The notes: generated by a model from the sequence alone, not told the origin. A DNA stretch of 55,108 nucleotides from an uncultured Dehalococcoidia bacterium (GCA_937975645.1 CALJTV010000048.1:1-55108); one strand, 5' to 3'; shown: positions 1-9,079, numbered from the stretch's first letter. Program-made: numbers and translations.

Positions 1-1174
1 CGGGCACCTGCAGAAGGATAGCCACCAGAGTGAACAGGATAATCGATACATAAGGCGTCTTGGAACGGGGGTGGACTTTACCCAGCACACTAGGCACCAA
101 GTTAAACCTTCCCAAAGAGAAAGCAAGCCTCGAAATGCCCAGTAGACCAGCATTGGTGGCAATGAACAGAATGGTCGCCGCCAGTATTGCCACAAGTAGA
201 GGGAGTGCGAACCGCAGCACGTCCAGAAACCAGCTAGCCAGAAAGAACTGTACCGGGTTGGAAAACAGCCTCGCCGCCAGCTCATCCGGAACGATAGCCG
301 CTGAGACATTATGGGCTATACCCGCCACCGGGTCTGTCGCCCACCTAGAAGCCAGCTCCATCGGCGTCATCGCTGAAAAAGCCGAGACCGAAATGCCACC
401 GAAAATAAGCAAAACTACAACGATCATAAGTATATAAGCCCTGGGTGCACGCACCTGCGGACGCTTGGTCTCCTCAGCCATCTGTGAGACCGTCTCCACA
501 CCGGTAAAGGCTATCGCCGCAATGGCAACGCCGAAAATAAGGTTGGTAGTAGAAGGCCAGTAGTCAGTCACCCTCTGCCAGAAAACGGCAGGCTGGAAAA
601 TTATCGCCAGGGCCAGCACAATGATGAGGAGCTGAGTAGCTATATCAAGGATAGCCAGCACCACATTCACCTGTGACGATTCTCTGACGCCGATAACATT
701 TATCAGCATGAGCAACAGCACTATGCCCATAGCCATAGCTGTATGTGTCAGAGGCGATGCCTTTAAAGGCTCCCAGAACAGCCCCAGGTAAGATGGTATG
801 GTATAAGCTGAGATCGAGATAGTAACGATGTAGCTGAACATGAGAGCCCAGCCAGCGATGAACCCAATTAAATCATTGAGCCCGTGGCGGGCAAAGCTGG
901 CAGAACCGCCAGCCTCGGGAAACATGGCTGTGCCTTCAGCATAGGTCAGGGCAGTAAAGATGAACAGGATACCAGCTAGACCTAAGACTACGGGGGTGGC
1001 ACCTGCCGCCACCAGCGCCACTAAGCCAAGAGCATAATAGATGGAGGAACCGACATTGCCGTAGCCAGCGCTAAACAGCCCGGAGACACCGAGGACACGT
1101 CTTAACGGGTGCACAGCCACCCGCGGGCGACGGACGATCTTGTCACCTAACTTAGGTTGCCAGCTATTCGCCAC
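1..1174 (-). CDS. APC-family amino acid permease, 3' end outside the window
   Basis: About 391 codons are visible; the C-terminus runs off the left edge. Translation from a GTG at 1174 begins MANSWQPKLGDK and runs into a series of hydrophobic segments. The early segment GVSGLFSAGYGNVGSSIYY and the FPEAGGSASFARHG stretch are typical of the amino acid/polyamine/organocation superfamily, whose members import amino acids by secondary transport. An in-frame TAA three codons upstream fixes the start at this GTG, although no good Shine-Dalgarno is visible. It is transcribed away from the tRNA genes. Substrate cannot be told from sequence. Confidence 0.85.
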   Translation of the reverse strand, partial: MANSWQPKLGDKIVRRPRVAVHPLRRVLGVSGLFSAGYGNVGSSIYYALGLVALVAAGATPVVLGLAGILFIFTALTYAEGTAMFPEAGGSASFARHGLNDLIGFIAGWALMFSYIVTISISAYTIPSYLGLFWEPLKASPLTHTAMAMGIVLLLMLINVIGVRESSQVNVVLAILDIATQLLIIVLALAIIFQPAVFWQRVTDYWPSTTNLIFGVAIAAIAFTGVETVSQMAEETKRPQVRAPRAYILMIVVVLLIFGGISVSAFSAMTPMELASRWATDPVAGIAHNVSAAIVPDELAARLFSNPVQFFLASWFLDVLRFALPLLVAILAATILFIATNAGLLGISRLAFSLGRFNLVPSVLGKVHPRSKTPYVSIILFTLVAILLQVP

Positions 1175-1219
1175 AGAAATTTCTTATTTGATGGCGAATT
1201 GTAGCCCTGTGCTTCACCT

Positions 1220-1249
1220 TTGTCAATAGCCCTTACGCTGGGCTATAAT
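1220..1249 (+). promoter_or_regulatory. Sigma-70-type promoter for the tRNA pair
   Basis: A TTGTCA box at 1220-1225 and a perfect TATAAT at 1244-1249 are separated by 18 nt. The tRNA-His begins 16 nt after the -10 box. The position suggests it drives tRNA-His and probably the tRNA-Arg that follows. Confidence 0.75.
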
Positions 1250-1264
1250 AGAGCTTGCGGCCCT

Positions 1265-1342
1265 GGTGAGCGTAGCCGAGTGGTTTAAGGCGTCAGGTTG
1301 TGGCCCTGAAGAACGAGGGTTCGAATCCCTCCGCTCACCCCA
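1265..1342 (+). tRNA. tRNA-His (GTG)
   Basis: The cloverleaf folds with acceptor GTGAGCG (1266-1272) pairing with CGCTCAC (1332-1338). The anticodon stem is TCAGG/CCTGA around loop TTGTGGC, giving anticodon GTG at 1300-1302. G at 1265 provides the -1 residue characteristic of tRNA-His, opposite C73 at 1339. The CCA end is encoded at 1340-1342. Confidence 0.95.
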
Positions 1343-1383
1343 CATCACATCAGACCACACAGGGTAGCCCCGGCGCAAAGCTT

Positions 1384-1460
1384 GCGCCTATAGCTCAGCG
1401 GACAAGAGCACCGGTCTTCGGAACCGGGGGTCGTGGGTTCGAATCCCTCTAGGCGCGCCA
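1384..1460 (+). tRNA. tRNA-Arg (TCG)
   Basis: Acceptor GCGCCTA (1384-1390) pairs with TAGGCGC (1450-1456), followed by G73 and an encoded CCA (1458-1460). The anticodon stem CCGGT/ACCGG encloses CTTCGGA, giving anticodon TCG, which reads CGA and related Arg codons. The T stem GTGGG/CCCTC has one T-T mismatch. It lies 41 nt after tRNA-His on the same strand and is probably cotranscribed. Confidence 0.93.
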
Positions 1461-1513
1461 CTTGCCTGCTATCGCTGGCACAGGAGCCATCACGCTCGTC
1501 ACAGTGCCCAGCG

Positions 1514-2542
1514 TCACCACTTTGCGCGCTGGACTTCCACCCAGCCGATTAGGTCCTTTAGCCCCAGCCTTGTGCCATCGTCCAGGACAGCGGTGCCGTT
1601 GTAATATCCGAAGACCTGGTGCACCTCGCTGGAGAGGACTTTGAGGTCAGTCTTGGCAACCCGCTCAAAGAACGGTAGGAAGTCGACTTGAAGCCGCCCG
1701 TCATTTGAGGACATCCGCCACGGCTTGTTCAAGTCCTTATCATCATACTCAAAGTGTACGCTGCCCAGTTTGTGCACCTTGCCATCCAGTACAATGGCGT
1801 TATCGGTCACCTCGGGGTCATTGCCGATGCCACCGCCCAAGTTCAGTCCTACCGTCCGCCCATCCTGCAGGAACTGCGAGCTGCTGCCCCATATCCAGAA
1901 GGTACGGTAGGGCCATACCCCCACACCCCAGTCTAGAACCCCAAGGCTCTCAGCCGGGCTGAGGCGGTATTCCCTGTCATATTCCACGGTGCCTTTAGCT
2001 GGCATACAGTTCACCTTCCGCGTGTAGAAGAAGCGGCGTTTAGGGTAGGGGAACACATTCACCACCGACTCATGCCCCGGCTTGAGGCTCAGCTCTATAT
2101 TTGCCTTGAGTCCCCTGTCACCGAACCGGGGCCAGTCCACGTCCAGCACCCGCAAATTATCGCTATGGACATAGAAGTCCAGATGCAGAGCGCCCTTGCG
2201 GTAATGGCAACTGCCCGATGTACTGCCGCGCGGCAGTACCACACCGCTGCCAAAGGGCACGGTAAGCGTCTCCTCCTGACACTTTTTGGCAGCAAAATCC
2301 AGCACATAGGCGAAAATGGATGCTAGATAGCCAACATGGCTGATGGTGAAGGAAAAGAAGTGGGTCGGGGTAATGATGCCATAGTACTGCCAGCGCTTTA
2401 TCCTGAGCGGTTGCAGGAACTTCAGCGGGTATATGTTCACATTCTCCAGGTTGGCTTCCAGCAATGGCTGCCTAGCCCAACCGGACGCTGTCAGGTCCCC
2501 CCGGCTGTCCAGCAGCAGCCCAGCGTCTGTTATCTCCCTCAT
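1514..2542 (-). CDS. DUF2804 family protein
   Basis: This 342-residue protein matches the DUF2804 family by overall pattern. It has an N-terminal LLDSRGDLTASGWARQP segment, an aromatic-rich middle and a LDWGVGVWPYRTFWIWGS stretch. Such proteins resemble lipocalin-like or hydroxyneurosporene-synthase-like beta-barrels, but no biochemical function is established that I can state. There is no signal peptide or membrane segment. The ATG at 2542 follows the DUF3795 gene by 19 nt, so the two are probably cotranscribed. The Shine-Dalgarno is weak. Confidence 0.8.
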   Translation of the reverse strand: MREITDAGLLLDSRGDLTASGWARQPLLEANLENVNIYPLKFLQPLRIKRWQYYGIITPTHFFSFTISHVGYLASIFAYVLDFAAKKCQEETLTVPFGSGVVLPRGSTSGSCHYRKGALHLDFYVHSDNLRVLDVDWPRFGDRGLKANIELSLKPGHESVVNVFPYPKRRFFYTRKVNCMPAKGTVEYDREYRLSPAESLGVLDWGVGVWPYRTFWIWGSSSQFLQDGRTVGLNLGGGIGNDPEVTDNAIVLDGKVHKLGSVHFEYDDKDLNKPWRMSSNDGRLQVDFLPFFERVAKTDLKVLSSEVHQVFGYYNGTAVLDDGTRLGLKDLIGWVEVQRAKW

Positions 2543-2561
2543 ATTGACATCCGCCCGGCTA

Positions 2562-2978
2562 TTACAGCCTGAACTCCCCCCTAAAATAAGTCTCCCTAAC
2601 GCTGCGGGCTTTGGTCTCCGCCCACTTCTCCAGTCCCATCTTCTTTATCAGGCACAGGTTGAACACCTTGGTGTTGTGCGGTCTCTCCGCTGCCTTATCA
2701 GCATAGGGATGAAGGTGGTCGCAGGGGAAATCAGGGCAATCGTAGCAGAAATCAAGCCCCTTCTTCTGGATGCACCTGTACACATTGCAGGGCTCGGCCA
2801 TCCCCAGAAAGCCTATAGTACCGTTCTCATCCCGGCAACCACGGCAACTAACCTGTTCCACCGGGATGTTCAGGTTCCGGGCAACTGCAGCCCTGAGACG
2901 CTCATTGTCCTTCGACAGGTAGACGGGACAGTTGAAGCAGTCCAGCCCACACGGCGCCGTCATCCGCTTGTAGTCCAT
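2562..2978 (-). CDS. DUF3795 Cys-rich protein
   Basis: A 138-residue protein with many cysteines: CGLDCFNCPVY near the N-terminus, CRGCRDE in the middle and CYDCPDFPC near residue 80. This is the DUF3795 pattern, whose paired CxxC motifs probably bind zinc or an iron-sulfur cluster. The start was set at the ATG at 2978, preceded by AAAGGAGA; a longer reading from 3023 lacks such a site. It lies between asd and the DUF2804 gene. Function unknown. Confidence 0.8.
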   Translation of the reverse strand: MDYKRMTAPCGLDCFNCPVYLSKDNERLRAAVARNLNIPVEQVSCRGCRDENGTIGFLGMAEPCNVYRCIQKKGLDFCYDCPDFPCDHLHPYADKAAERPHNTKVFNLCLIKKMGLEKWAETKARSVRETYFRGEFRL

Positions 2979-3026
2979 GTCATCTCCTTTCGTTTGCAAG
3001 ACCTGCTCCGGTCTGAAGCTCAAAGC

Positions 3027-4115
3027 CTACTTTACAAATCCCTGTGCCTTCAGAAGCTCGGCGATCAGAATAGCACCCCCGGCAGCACCCCGTATGGTGT
3101 TGTGGTGCAAGCCGACGAAACGGTAATCAAAAACATTACACCGGCGCAGCCTGCCCACCGTGACTGTCATCCCTCTACCCGTATTCCTGTCTTTCTGTGG
3201 CTGGGGGCGGTCTATCTCGGTGCGGTACACCAACGGGGGGACAGGGGCTGAGGGCAGCTTGAGCTCCTGCGGCAACGCGGTGAAGTCCTGCCAGATGGAG
3301 ATGATCTCCTCGAGTTCCGGCTTCTTACCGACAAACGCCACGCTCACACAGGCGGTGTGCCCATCGGACACCGGGACACGGTTGCAGTGCGCCGAAATCT
3401 TAATGCTCTCGTTGGGCACAAATTTCCCTTTCTCTATCCTGCCGAATATTTTCTTCGGCTCAACCTCAGACTTCTCCTCCTCGCCGGAGATGTACGGGAT
3501 GATATTGTCTATCATATCGATGGAAGCCGGACCAGGATAGCCAGCGCCGGACACTGCCTGCAGGGTGGTGACGATCATTTTATCTACGGTATACCCCGCC
3601 TTCATCAGCGCGTAGATGGGCAACATGTAGCTCTGGATGCTACAGTTGGGCTTCACCACGATAAACCCTTTGCTCCAGCCATGGTTCCGCTGCTGGTCGG
3701 GGATGATATTAAGGTGGTCAGAATTTATCTCCGGGATGACCATGGGCACGTCCTCGGTACCGCGGTGAGCGGAATTATTGGAGACTACAGCAAAGCCTTT
3801 GCTGGCGTACTTCGCCTCCATCTCAATGATCGCCTGCTTGTCCATCTCCACCGCAGAGAACACCAGACTGCACTTGCCCACAGCCCTGTCCACGTCGCTG
3901 GCATCCTCCACCACAATGTCCTGCACCTTTTCCGGAATCCCCTCCCGCATATGCCAGCGCCCTGCCACGGCATCGCGGTATTTCTTACCTGCCGAGCTTG
4001 CCGACGCCGCTAGGTACACGACCTCAAACCAGGGGTGGTCTTTTAGCAGCACCACAAAGTTCTGCCCCACCATTCCGGTGGCGCCGATTACGCCCACTTT
4101 AATTTTCTCTTCCAT
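3027..4115 (-). CDS. asd: Aspartate-semialdehyde dehydrogenase
   Basis: This enzyme reduces aspartyl phosphate to aspartate semialdehyde with NADPH, the branch point to Lys/DAP, Thr and Met. The 362-residue product opens with the Rossmann motif GVIGATGMVGQ (residues 8-18). It carries the nucleophile in KPNCS (Cys158) and a later SAHCNRVPV segment with the general-base His. Length and motifs fit the archaeal/fungal-type subfamily rather than the E. coli type. The start is the ATG at 4115 with GGAGG nine nt upstream; a longer reading to 4292 enters the neighbouring repeat element and is rejected. Confidence 0.95.
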   Translation of the reverse strand: MEEKIKVGVIGATGMVGQNFVVLLKDHPWFEVVYLAASASSAGKKYRDAVAGRWHMREGIPEKVQDIVVEDASDVDRAVGKCSLVFSAVEMDKQAIIEMEAKYASKGFAVVSNNSAHRGTEDVPMVIPEINSDHLNIIPDQQRNHGWSKGFIVVKPNCSIQSYMLPIYALMKAGYTVDKMIVTTLQAVSGAGYPGPASIDMIDNIIPYISGEEEKSEVEPKKIFGRIEKGKFVPNESIKISAHCNRVPVSDGHTACVSVAFVGKKPELEEIISIWQDFTALPQELKLPSAPVPPLVYRTEIDRPQPQKDRNTGRGMTVTVGRLRRCNVFDYRFVGLHHNTIRGAAGGAILIAELLKAQGFVK

Positions 4116-4205
4116 GTCTGAAGACCTCCAGTTCTTGGGAAAGCCTAGAAAAGAATTATAGAGAATTATAGCAAGTGGGCCTGCATACTCCAAACTCTGT
4201 CCGAT

Positions 4206-4380
4206 AGCGTATCTCTTATTCAGGCTTTTTCTCTGGGGTGATCTGTTGCCATGGGAACAAAGTCTAAAGGTTTGTTCAAGGTTCACCCTCACCTTAGCCC
4301 TCTCCCTCCAGGGAGAGGAAGCTCTCTCCCGCTGGCGGGAGAGTTAGAGTGAGGGTAAAAGCCTAAATAAAAAGAACGCT
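4206..4380. repeat. MITE-like palindromic repeat, copy 1
   Basis: A 175-bp element fills most of the asd-degV gap. Its ends are imperfect inverted repeats of about 24 bp sharing AGCG and TTATT(C/T)AGGCTTTT. Inside are complementary CCTCTCCC/GGGAGAGG stretches. A second copy in the opposite orientation lies at 29962-30111, so this is a dispersed element rather than a local hairpin. A TA at each edge (4205-4206 and 4380-4381) could be a target duplication. It has no coding capacity. Confidence 0.75.
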
Positions 4381-4431
4381 ACTCTCTGTTCCCTCAGACC
4401 TCTAGTCCAGTCCATGGCAAACCATTTGCCT

Positions 4432-5271
4432 TTATTTGTCCCCCAGGACAGCCACCAGCAGGAGCCCGGGGCCGGTGTGCGTGCCGATCGCTGGCGTCAT
4501 CCTTGAGCGGTAAACTGGGACTCCGGGAAACCTCTGCCTCAACCTTTGGGCTAACTCCTCTGCTTCCTCCGGACAGGCGGTATCCTCGACTGCCAGCGCC
4601 TCAACACGAGAATAGCTCACCGCGAACTCGTACAGGCGCTCAATCGCCTTAGCTCTGGAACGCACCCTACCCGCAGGCTCGACCACACCGTCCCTCAGGG
4701 TAATCATAGGGTTTATCTTCAGCATCGAGCCCAAAAGCGCTGCTGCCTTGCCAATGCGCCCGCCTCGGCGCAAGTATTCCAGTGTGTCAAAGGTGGAGAG
4801 GAAGTCCACACGTGACATAGTTTTTCTTGCCACCTGAATAGTCTCATCGAGACTTGCCGCCTGCTTGGCTGCTCTGGCTGCCTCCATAACGATGAACCCC
4901 TGCGCCATGGTAGCCCACAGCGAATCGACCACCTCCACCCGGCATTTCCGTTTCATTAGACCAACGCTGTGCACCGCCACATCATAAGTACCGCTCAGCC
5001 TGGAGCTGACGGTGATAACCAGTATCCCCTCAGCTCTCTCCGCCAGCCTGTCATAGGCTTCGGCAAACATCCCTGGTGATGGCACCGAGGTTGCCGGCAG
5101 CGCCTTGCTTTCTTTTAGCATCTGGTAGAATTGGTCAGAGGTCAGGTCAATGCCGTCGCGGTAAACTTTATCTCCGAACCTCACCAGTATCGGCACCACC
5201 GTTATATCCAGTTCCCTCGCCACCTCCGCCGGCAGGTCAGCCACCGTATCCGTAACCACCTTCACCACCAT
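4432..5271 (-). CDS. DegV family fatty-acid-binding protein
   Basis: A 279-residue DegV-fold protein. Members bind a fatty acid between two domains and, where studied (FakB), present it to a fatty acid kinase. The N-terminus VVTDTVADLPAEVA, the TSVPSPGMFAEAYD segment with the fatty-acid carboxylate-binding region, and VEYLRRGGRIG-like TLEYLRRGGRIGKAAALLG are all family hallmarks. The ATG at 5271 follows GAGGTGA by five nt; the upstream GTG overlaps that ribosome site and is less likely. No FakA homologue is in the window. Confidence 0.92.
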   Translation of the reverse strand: MVVKVVTDTVADLPAEVARELDITVVPILVRFGDKVYRDGIDLTSDQFYQMLKESKALPATSVPSPGMFAEAYDRLAERAEGILVITVSSRLSGTYDVAVHSVGLMKRKCRVEVVDSLWATMAQGFIVMEAARAAKQAASLDETIQVARKTMSRVDFLSTFDTLEYLRRGGRIGKAAALLGSMLKINPMITLRDGVVEPAGRVRSRAKAIERLYEFAVSYSRVEALAVEDTACPEEAEELAQRLRQRFPGVPVYRSRMTPAIGTHTGPGLLLVAVLGDK

Positions 5272-5333
5272 GGTTGTCACCTCGGGTCGATGCTAAACAG
5301 CGCACTAGCATATCGGCAAACTACAAAACCGGA

Positions 5334-6395
5334 CTAGAAATCTACAAATCTATCATTCAACAAGACCCGGAAGCGATTAACTTCAGCCTCTTGCTTGAGG
5401 CTCTTGATTATTTCAATCTGTTTTCTACTCAATTTACGCCTGTCAAACCCCTTTCCGGTGGTGAGTTTTAGCACAGCGACATGATCATAAGCATTTCCAT
5501 TCACCTCAACATTCTTGAGGTTTGTAAACAGCACCATTTTAAGCAGCCCGTCTTTTATGTCCTCCAGCGATGGTAGCCGCGGACTTTTGGTGTGCTTCCC
5601 CTCAGCTAAATAGAGTCTGCCCCTTCGTATCCAGACCTCGTCAGCTGTGAAAAAATATCGGCCACCTAAATAGTTGTCTATCGTCAGAATCGCCTTTGCT
5701 CCCGATAACCTCTCCTTAGGCTGCTTGGCCACACTCTCCCTCTTTTGAGCTTGCTTAGCCAGCGTCCTGGAAAATTCCATAAAAGCCATTTTCCCTCTTA
5801 ACAATTGCTCTATCCTTTTTTCGGCCGATGCCCAAGAATGCATCTCCACGCCCAGCTGCTTGGCAATACTCTTGTAAGCTTCATGTGCTTTCCTTGCCAA
5901 TTCGCCCACCATGTCCACCTGGGCTAAATTCCAATGCAGAGCATCCGATTGGTACGAAAACAGGCCCTCAAACCCCTCCCGAATCTGGGAAAAGTCATAG
6001 GTTTGACCTGTTATCTTGTTTTTATAGCTCATGTTCTTGCTAGCCCCAGCATAATAACCCAGTATAACGTACACACCGAGCAAACTCATGAGCGAGATAG
6101 TGTCCCACTGCAAGAAGTCCCTGTCGCCATCTTTGCCTTCATCCTTGACTACCGGGATGATGGTAGCTTTCTTCCCAGCAAAACTTAGAGTATCATAGAC
6201 TCTAGCATAAGGATAAGACCTAGTCCTCTTGGGAGAAACCCACCAACTTACAGCAATATGACCAGATGCCTTTCTTAGTATAAACGAGGCGCTCTCAGAC
6301 ACAGCTTGTTCCAAGCGTTCCCAGCCAAAAACCGGCAATTGCCTACAAAGTGTGGGGGTGTATTTTATACCAGCTACGGTGGCAGTTACCTCCAA
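5334..6395 (-). CDS. Putative type II restriction endonuclease
   Basis: A 353-residue protein with no family I recognise with confidence, lying 44 nt downstream of a DNA methyltransferase on the same strand. Residues 250-267 contain an acidic residue followed by LYLAEGK (E265, K267), which fits the E-x-K half of a PD-(D/E)XK nuclease site. The assignment as the restriction partner rests on this motif and the neighbour. The start is a TTG at 6395 with GGGGGAG six nt upstream; an in-frame stop eight codons earlier rules out a much longer N-terminus. Recognition sequence is unknown. Confidence 0.6.
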   Translation of the reverse strand: MEVTATVAGIKYTPTLCRQLPVFGWERLEQAVSESASFILRKASGHIAVSWWVSPKRTRSYPYARVYDTLSFAGKKATIIPVVKDEGKDGDRDFLQWDTISLMSLLGVYVILGYYAGASKNMSYKNKITGQTYDFSQIREGFEGLFSYQSDALHWNLAQVDMVGELARKAHEAYKSIAKQLGVEMHSWASAEKRIEQLLRGKMAFMEFSRTLAKQAQKRESVAKQPKERLSGAKAILTIDNYLGGRYFFTADEVWIRRGRLYLAEGKHTKSPRLPSLEDIKDGLLKMVLFTNLKNVEVNGNAYDHVAVLKLTTGKGFDRRKLSRKQIEIIKSLKQEAEVNRFRVLLNDRFVDF

Positions 6396-6439
6396 TTTCC
6401 ATCTCCCCCGGGCTGTCTAAGCATTGCAATCAGATGTTT

Positions 6440-7351
6440 TTATACACCACGGCGTGGCTTGCCTGCCACCGATTTCTGTTTAGCGACACGCCTTTGCAGA
6501 TCAGTCCTCAATCGCTTAGCGTCCGACCGAACCAAAATCTCCACCTGGTCACCAGATAGACTGAGCTGGTCGCAGTTGAGTTTCTGCTTGATAACTGACA
6601 AAAGCTCTAAATCTATTTCATAACCGATACTGTTTCGCCCCAAAGCTCTGGCAGCCTTGCTCGTTGTTCCGGAGCCCAGAAATGGGTCTAACACTGTCTC
6701 GCCAATGAAGCTGAATAGCCGGATCAACCGATTGGGAATTTCCTCAGGAAAAGCGGCCACGCCTTTCTCTACCCTGCCTTCAAAGGGTAAAACATTTGTG
6801 ATCTCCCAGACGGTAAGAAACCATCTCGCTCGCTGAAATTCACCGATATCTATGCGGGAATTCTTCACAACCTCCGGTGGCAATGCCCTTACATAATTGT
6901 AGTCGAATTTGCCCTTTTGGAATATTAATATACTCTCCTGAATATTGTCTGGATAAAAGTACATAGGATAGGGGTGTTTAACCATAAGCCCGCTCCTGCG
7001 GCTGATCCTAGTGTAGCCTTCGGGTTTCCGCCAAACGATTTTGTCCCTATATCTGAAGCCAGCATCACGCATTATACTGGTTATGTCGGCGACCACTGGG
7101 TATTTTTCTCCATCAACCAGCATGTCATCGGTTACGAAAACCGCAATCCGCCCGGGAGCCAGCACTCGATAAAGCTCTCTAGAAAATTCTCGCAGCATTT
7201 CCAAAAATTCCTCATAACCAGCAAACAGTCCAGGGTAATCGAAAGGAGCGTTATAGTAGGGTGGCGACGTTATCATAAGGTGGACCGATTCATCGTACAC
7301 CTCGGTCATTCTACGGCAATCACCGAATATTATCTTATGCCATGTGCCCAC
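6440..7351 (-). CDS. Site-specific DNA methyltransferase (N4-cytosine/N6-adenine, beta-class)
   Basis: A 303-residue SAM-dependent DNA methyltransferase. The catalytic motif TSPPY is at residues 28-32 and the SAM-binding DPFLGSGTT lies near residue 220, the catalytic-before-SAM order of the beta class. SPPY is common in N4-cytosine enzymes but does not exclude N6-adenine. The GTG start at 7351 has GGGAGG five nt upstream. It protects DNA against the endonuclease encoded immediately downstream, making a compact type II system. Confidence 0.9.
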   Translation of the reverse strand: MGTWHKIIFGDCRRMTEVYDESVHLMITSPPYYNAPFDYPGLFAGYEEFLEMLREFSRELYRVLAPGRIAVFVTDDMLVDGEKYPVVADITSIMRDAGFRYRDKIVWRKPEGYTRISRRSGLMVKHPYPMYFYPDNIQESILIFQKGKFDYNYVRALPPEVVKNSRIDIGEFQRARWFLTVWEITNVLPFEGRVEKGVAAFPEEIPNRLIRLFSFIGETVLDPFLGSGTTSKAARALGRNSIGYEIDLELLSVIKQKLNCDQLSLSGDQVEILVRSDAKRLRTDLQRRVAKQKSVAGKPRRGV

Positions 7352-7496
7352 ACGTACCTCCCAAAAGCTGTGACCTACACCCTTATGTCGCAGTCTCTCC
7401 TTCGCCTCACTCCTTACCCGACCGATTATACCAGATTCTGGACACTAGCGGTGATAAAAAGCTAGAATTTAATGCCCCCCTGAGGCGGAGAAAAAG

Positions 7497-8156
7497 ATGG
7501 GCTACATTGTTTCCTGGAGCGGCGGCAAGGACAGCTGCCTTGCCTGCTATGAGGCTATGAGGCAGGGCTACCAGGTGTCACACCTGGTGAACTTTATCTC
7601 CAAGGAGTACCGCAGGGTGAGCTTCCACGGCACTGAAGCTAGGCTGGTCCAGCTTCAGAGTTACTCCCTGGGCATCCCGCTCTTGCAGCAGGAGACATCG
7701 TGGGAAGACTACGAGCCGGCATTCAAGGAGGCGGTAAGAAGCCTCCTCCCTGAAGGCGCAGAGGGCATGGTCTTCGGCGATATATACCTTGAGGAGCATA
7801 AGGCATGGGTGGAAAGGGTCTGCGAGGAGCTGGACATAAAGGCACTGGAACCGCTGTGGGGCAGGTCACCTGAAGAGGTGCTGAAGACATTTATAAACAG
7901 CGGCTTCGAGGCGGTGGTGGTCAGCGCTCAGGCAGACCTCATCGACCCAGAGTGGGTAGGGCAGTCAGTGTCACCACTGTTCCTAGAATATCTGAAAGGT
8001 AAAAATATCGACATCTGTGGTGAGAACAGCGAGTACCACACACTGGTGGCGGGCGGTCCCATTTTCAGCAAAAGGATCAGGCTGGTGAAAACAGACAGGG
8101 TCTTGAGGGACAACCGCTGGTTTCTGGACACACTCAGCTACTCCCTCGAGGACTGA
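7497..8156 (+). CDS. Dph6-like ATP-binding (DUF71) protein
   Basis: A 219-residue N-type ATP pyrophosphatase. The PP-loop SWSGGKDSCLA is at residues 6-16, and the C-terminal EYHTLV segment is typical of the diphthine-ammonia ligase/MJ0570 family. In eukaryotes and archaea this fold amidates diphthine on EF-2; bacteria have no diphthamide, so the substrate here is unknown. GGAG lies six nt before the ATG. It is a lone plus-strand gene between two minus-strand blocks. Confidence 0.85.
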   Translation: MGYIVSWSGGKDSCLACYEAMRQGYQVSHLVNFISKEYRRVSFHGTEARLVQLQSYSLGIPLLQQETSWEDYEPAFKEAVRSLLPEGAEGMVFGDIYLEEHKAWVERVCEELDIKALEPLWGRSPEEVLKTFINSGFEAVVVSAQADLIDPEWVGQSVSPLFLEYLKGKNIDICGENSEYHTLVAGGPIFSKRIRLVKTDRVLRDNRWFLDTLSYSLED

Positions 8157-8177
8157 GCCGTCTGGCACTACAATACT

Positions 8178-8705
8178 TTACCGACCTTCCAGCGCCTGAA
8201 TGATGGCAGCATTGAACAGCGGCAGGTCAGCCGGCTTGCGCGAGGTGATAAGGTTGCCGTCGCGCACCATGGGCTCGTCCACCCATATGGCTCCGGCATT
8301 CCTCAAATCAACCACGATCGAGGGCCAGGAGGTAACACGCCGTCCCCTGACCACATCGGCAGAGATAAGCACTTGAGGCCCATGGCAGATGGCGGCTATG
8401 ACCTTCCCTTGCTCGTAAGCCTGCTTCACCAGGTCTATCATCGGCTGGTGCAGCCGCATCTTGTCCGGCGCATAGCCGCCGGGGATGATGATGGCATCAA
8501 AGTCTTCAGCCCTCACTTTGTCAGCAGGTAAATCAGCTTTTACTGTTGCCCTGCCCCTTTTGCCCCTATACACCGTGGCAGAACCGCTGCCGATAATGAG
8601 CACCTGCGCACCAGCCTCTCTCATCACCTTCAGCGGCTCCATGAGCTCCGAGTCCTCGAAGTCCTGCTCGGCTAATATGGCTATGCGTTTTCCCTTTAGC
8701 GCCAT
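8178..8705 (-). CDS. DJ-1/PfpI family protein
   Basis: A 175-residue single-domain DJ-1/PfpI protein. It shows the nucleophile-elbow motif AAICHGPQVL with Cys-His (about residue 107), an N-terminal AILAEQDFEDSELMEP with the conserved Glu, and IIIPGGYAPD. Relatives act as glyoxalases, deglycases or stress chaperones; protease activity is reported for PfpI itself. The ATG at 8705 was chosen over an upstream TTG. It is the last gene of the redox island, seven nt after the Rieske gene. Confidence 0.9.
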   Translation of the reverse strand: MALKGKRIAILAEQDFEDSELMEPLKVMREAGAQVLIIGSGSATVYRGKRGRATVKADLPADKVRAEDFDAIIIPGGYAPDKMRLHQPMIDLVKQAYEQGKVIAAICHGPQVLISADVVRGRRVTSWPSIVVDLRNAGAIWVDEPMVRDGNLITSRKPADLPLFNAAIIQALEGR

Positions 8706-8712
8706 TCCCGCT

Positions 8713-9063
8713 TCATACCTCAACCATAACTTTATCGCCGTCCACTTTTACGGCGTAAACAGCCAGTCCCCTGGGACCCTTCATCGCCTTGCCGATGGCA
8801 GACAGCGCACCCGAGCCCTTTAGCCAGCGGACAACATGCCCATCGGTGACATCGAACCGTGAACCGTGCAACGGGCAGGTGACCACTGTCCCTTCAAGCC
8901 TGCCCTGTGCCAGCCTGCCGCCCATGTGGGAGCAGCGCGCCGCCACAGCATAGAACCCACCCCCAGACCTCACCACCAGCACCCCCTTGTCGCCAGCTTT
9001 GACCTCCTTCATCATTCCCTCGGCGAAATCGCTAACTGTACCCACCGCTACAAACTCGCCCAT
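8713..9063 (-). CDS. Rieske [2Fe-2S] ferredoxin
   Basis: A 116-residue soluble Rieske protein. The cluster ligands are C44-x-H46 (CSHMGG) and C63-x-x-H66 (CPLHGS). There is no membrane anchor, so it is ferredoxin-like rather than part of a bc1 complex. It probably carries electrons to an oxidoreductase that is not identifiable here. It sits 16 nt after sod and seven nt before the pfpI-like gene. Confidence 0.92.
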   Translation of the reverse strand: MGEFVAVGTVSDFAEGMMKEVKAGDKGVLVVRSGGGFYAVAARCSHMGGRLAQGRLEGTVVTCPLHGSRFDVTDGHVVRWLKGSGALSAIGKAMKGPRGLAVYAVKVDGDKVMVEV

Positions 9064-9079
9064 ATGTTTCCCTCCGGCC

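Noticed and set aside
1461..1513. Terminator after the tRNA pair
   Set aside because: A GCTGGCAC/GTGCCCAGC pairing is imperfect, widely spaced and lacks a T tract.
2433..3251. Long plus-strand frame of 272 codons over DUF3795 and asd
   Set aside because: It is antisense to two recognisable genes and has no protein-family features.
4116..4292. N-terminal extension of asd by 59 codons
   Set aside because: It runs through the repeat element and lacks a ribosome site, while the ATG at 4115 has one and begins right before the Rossmann motif.
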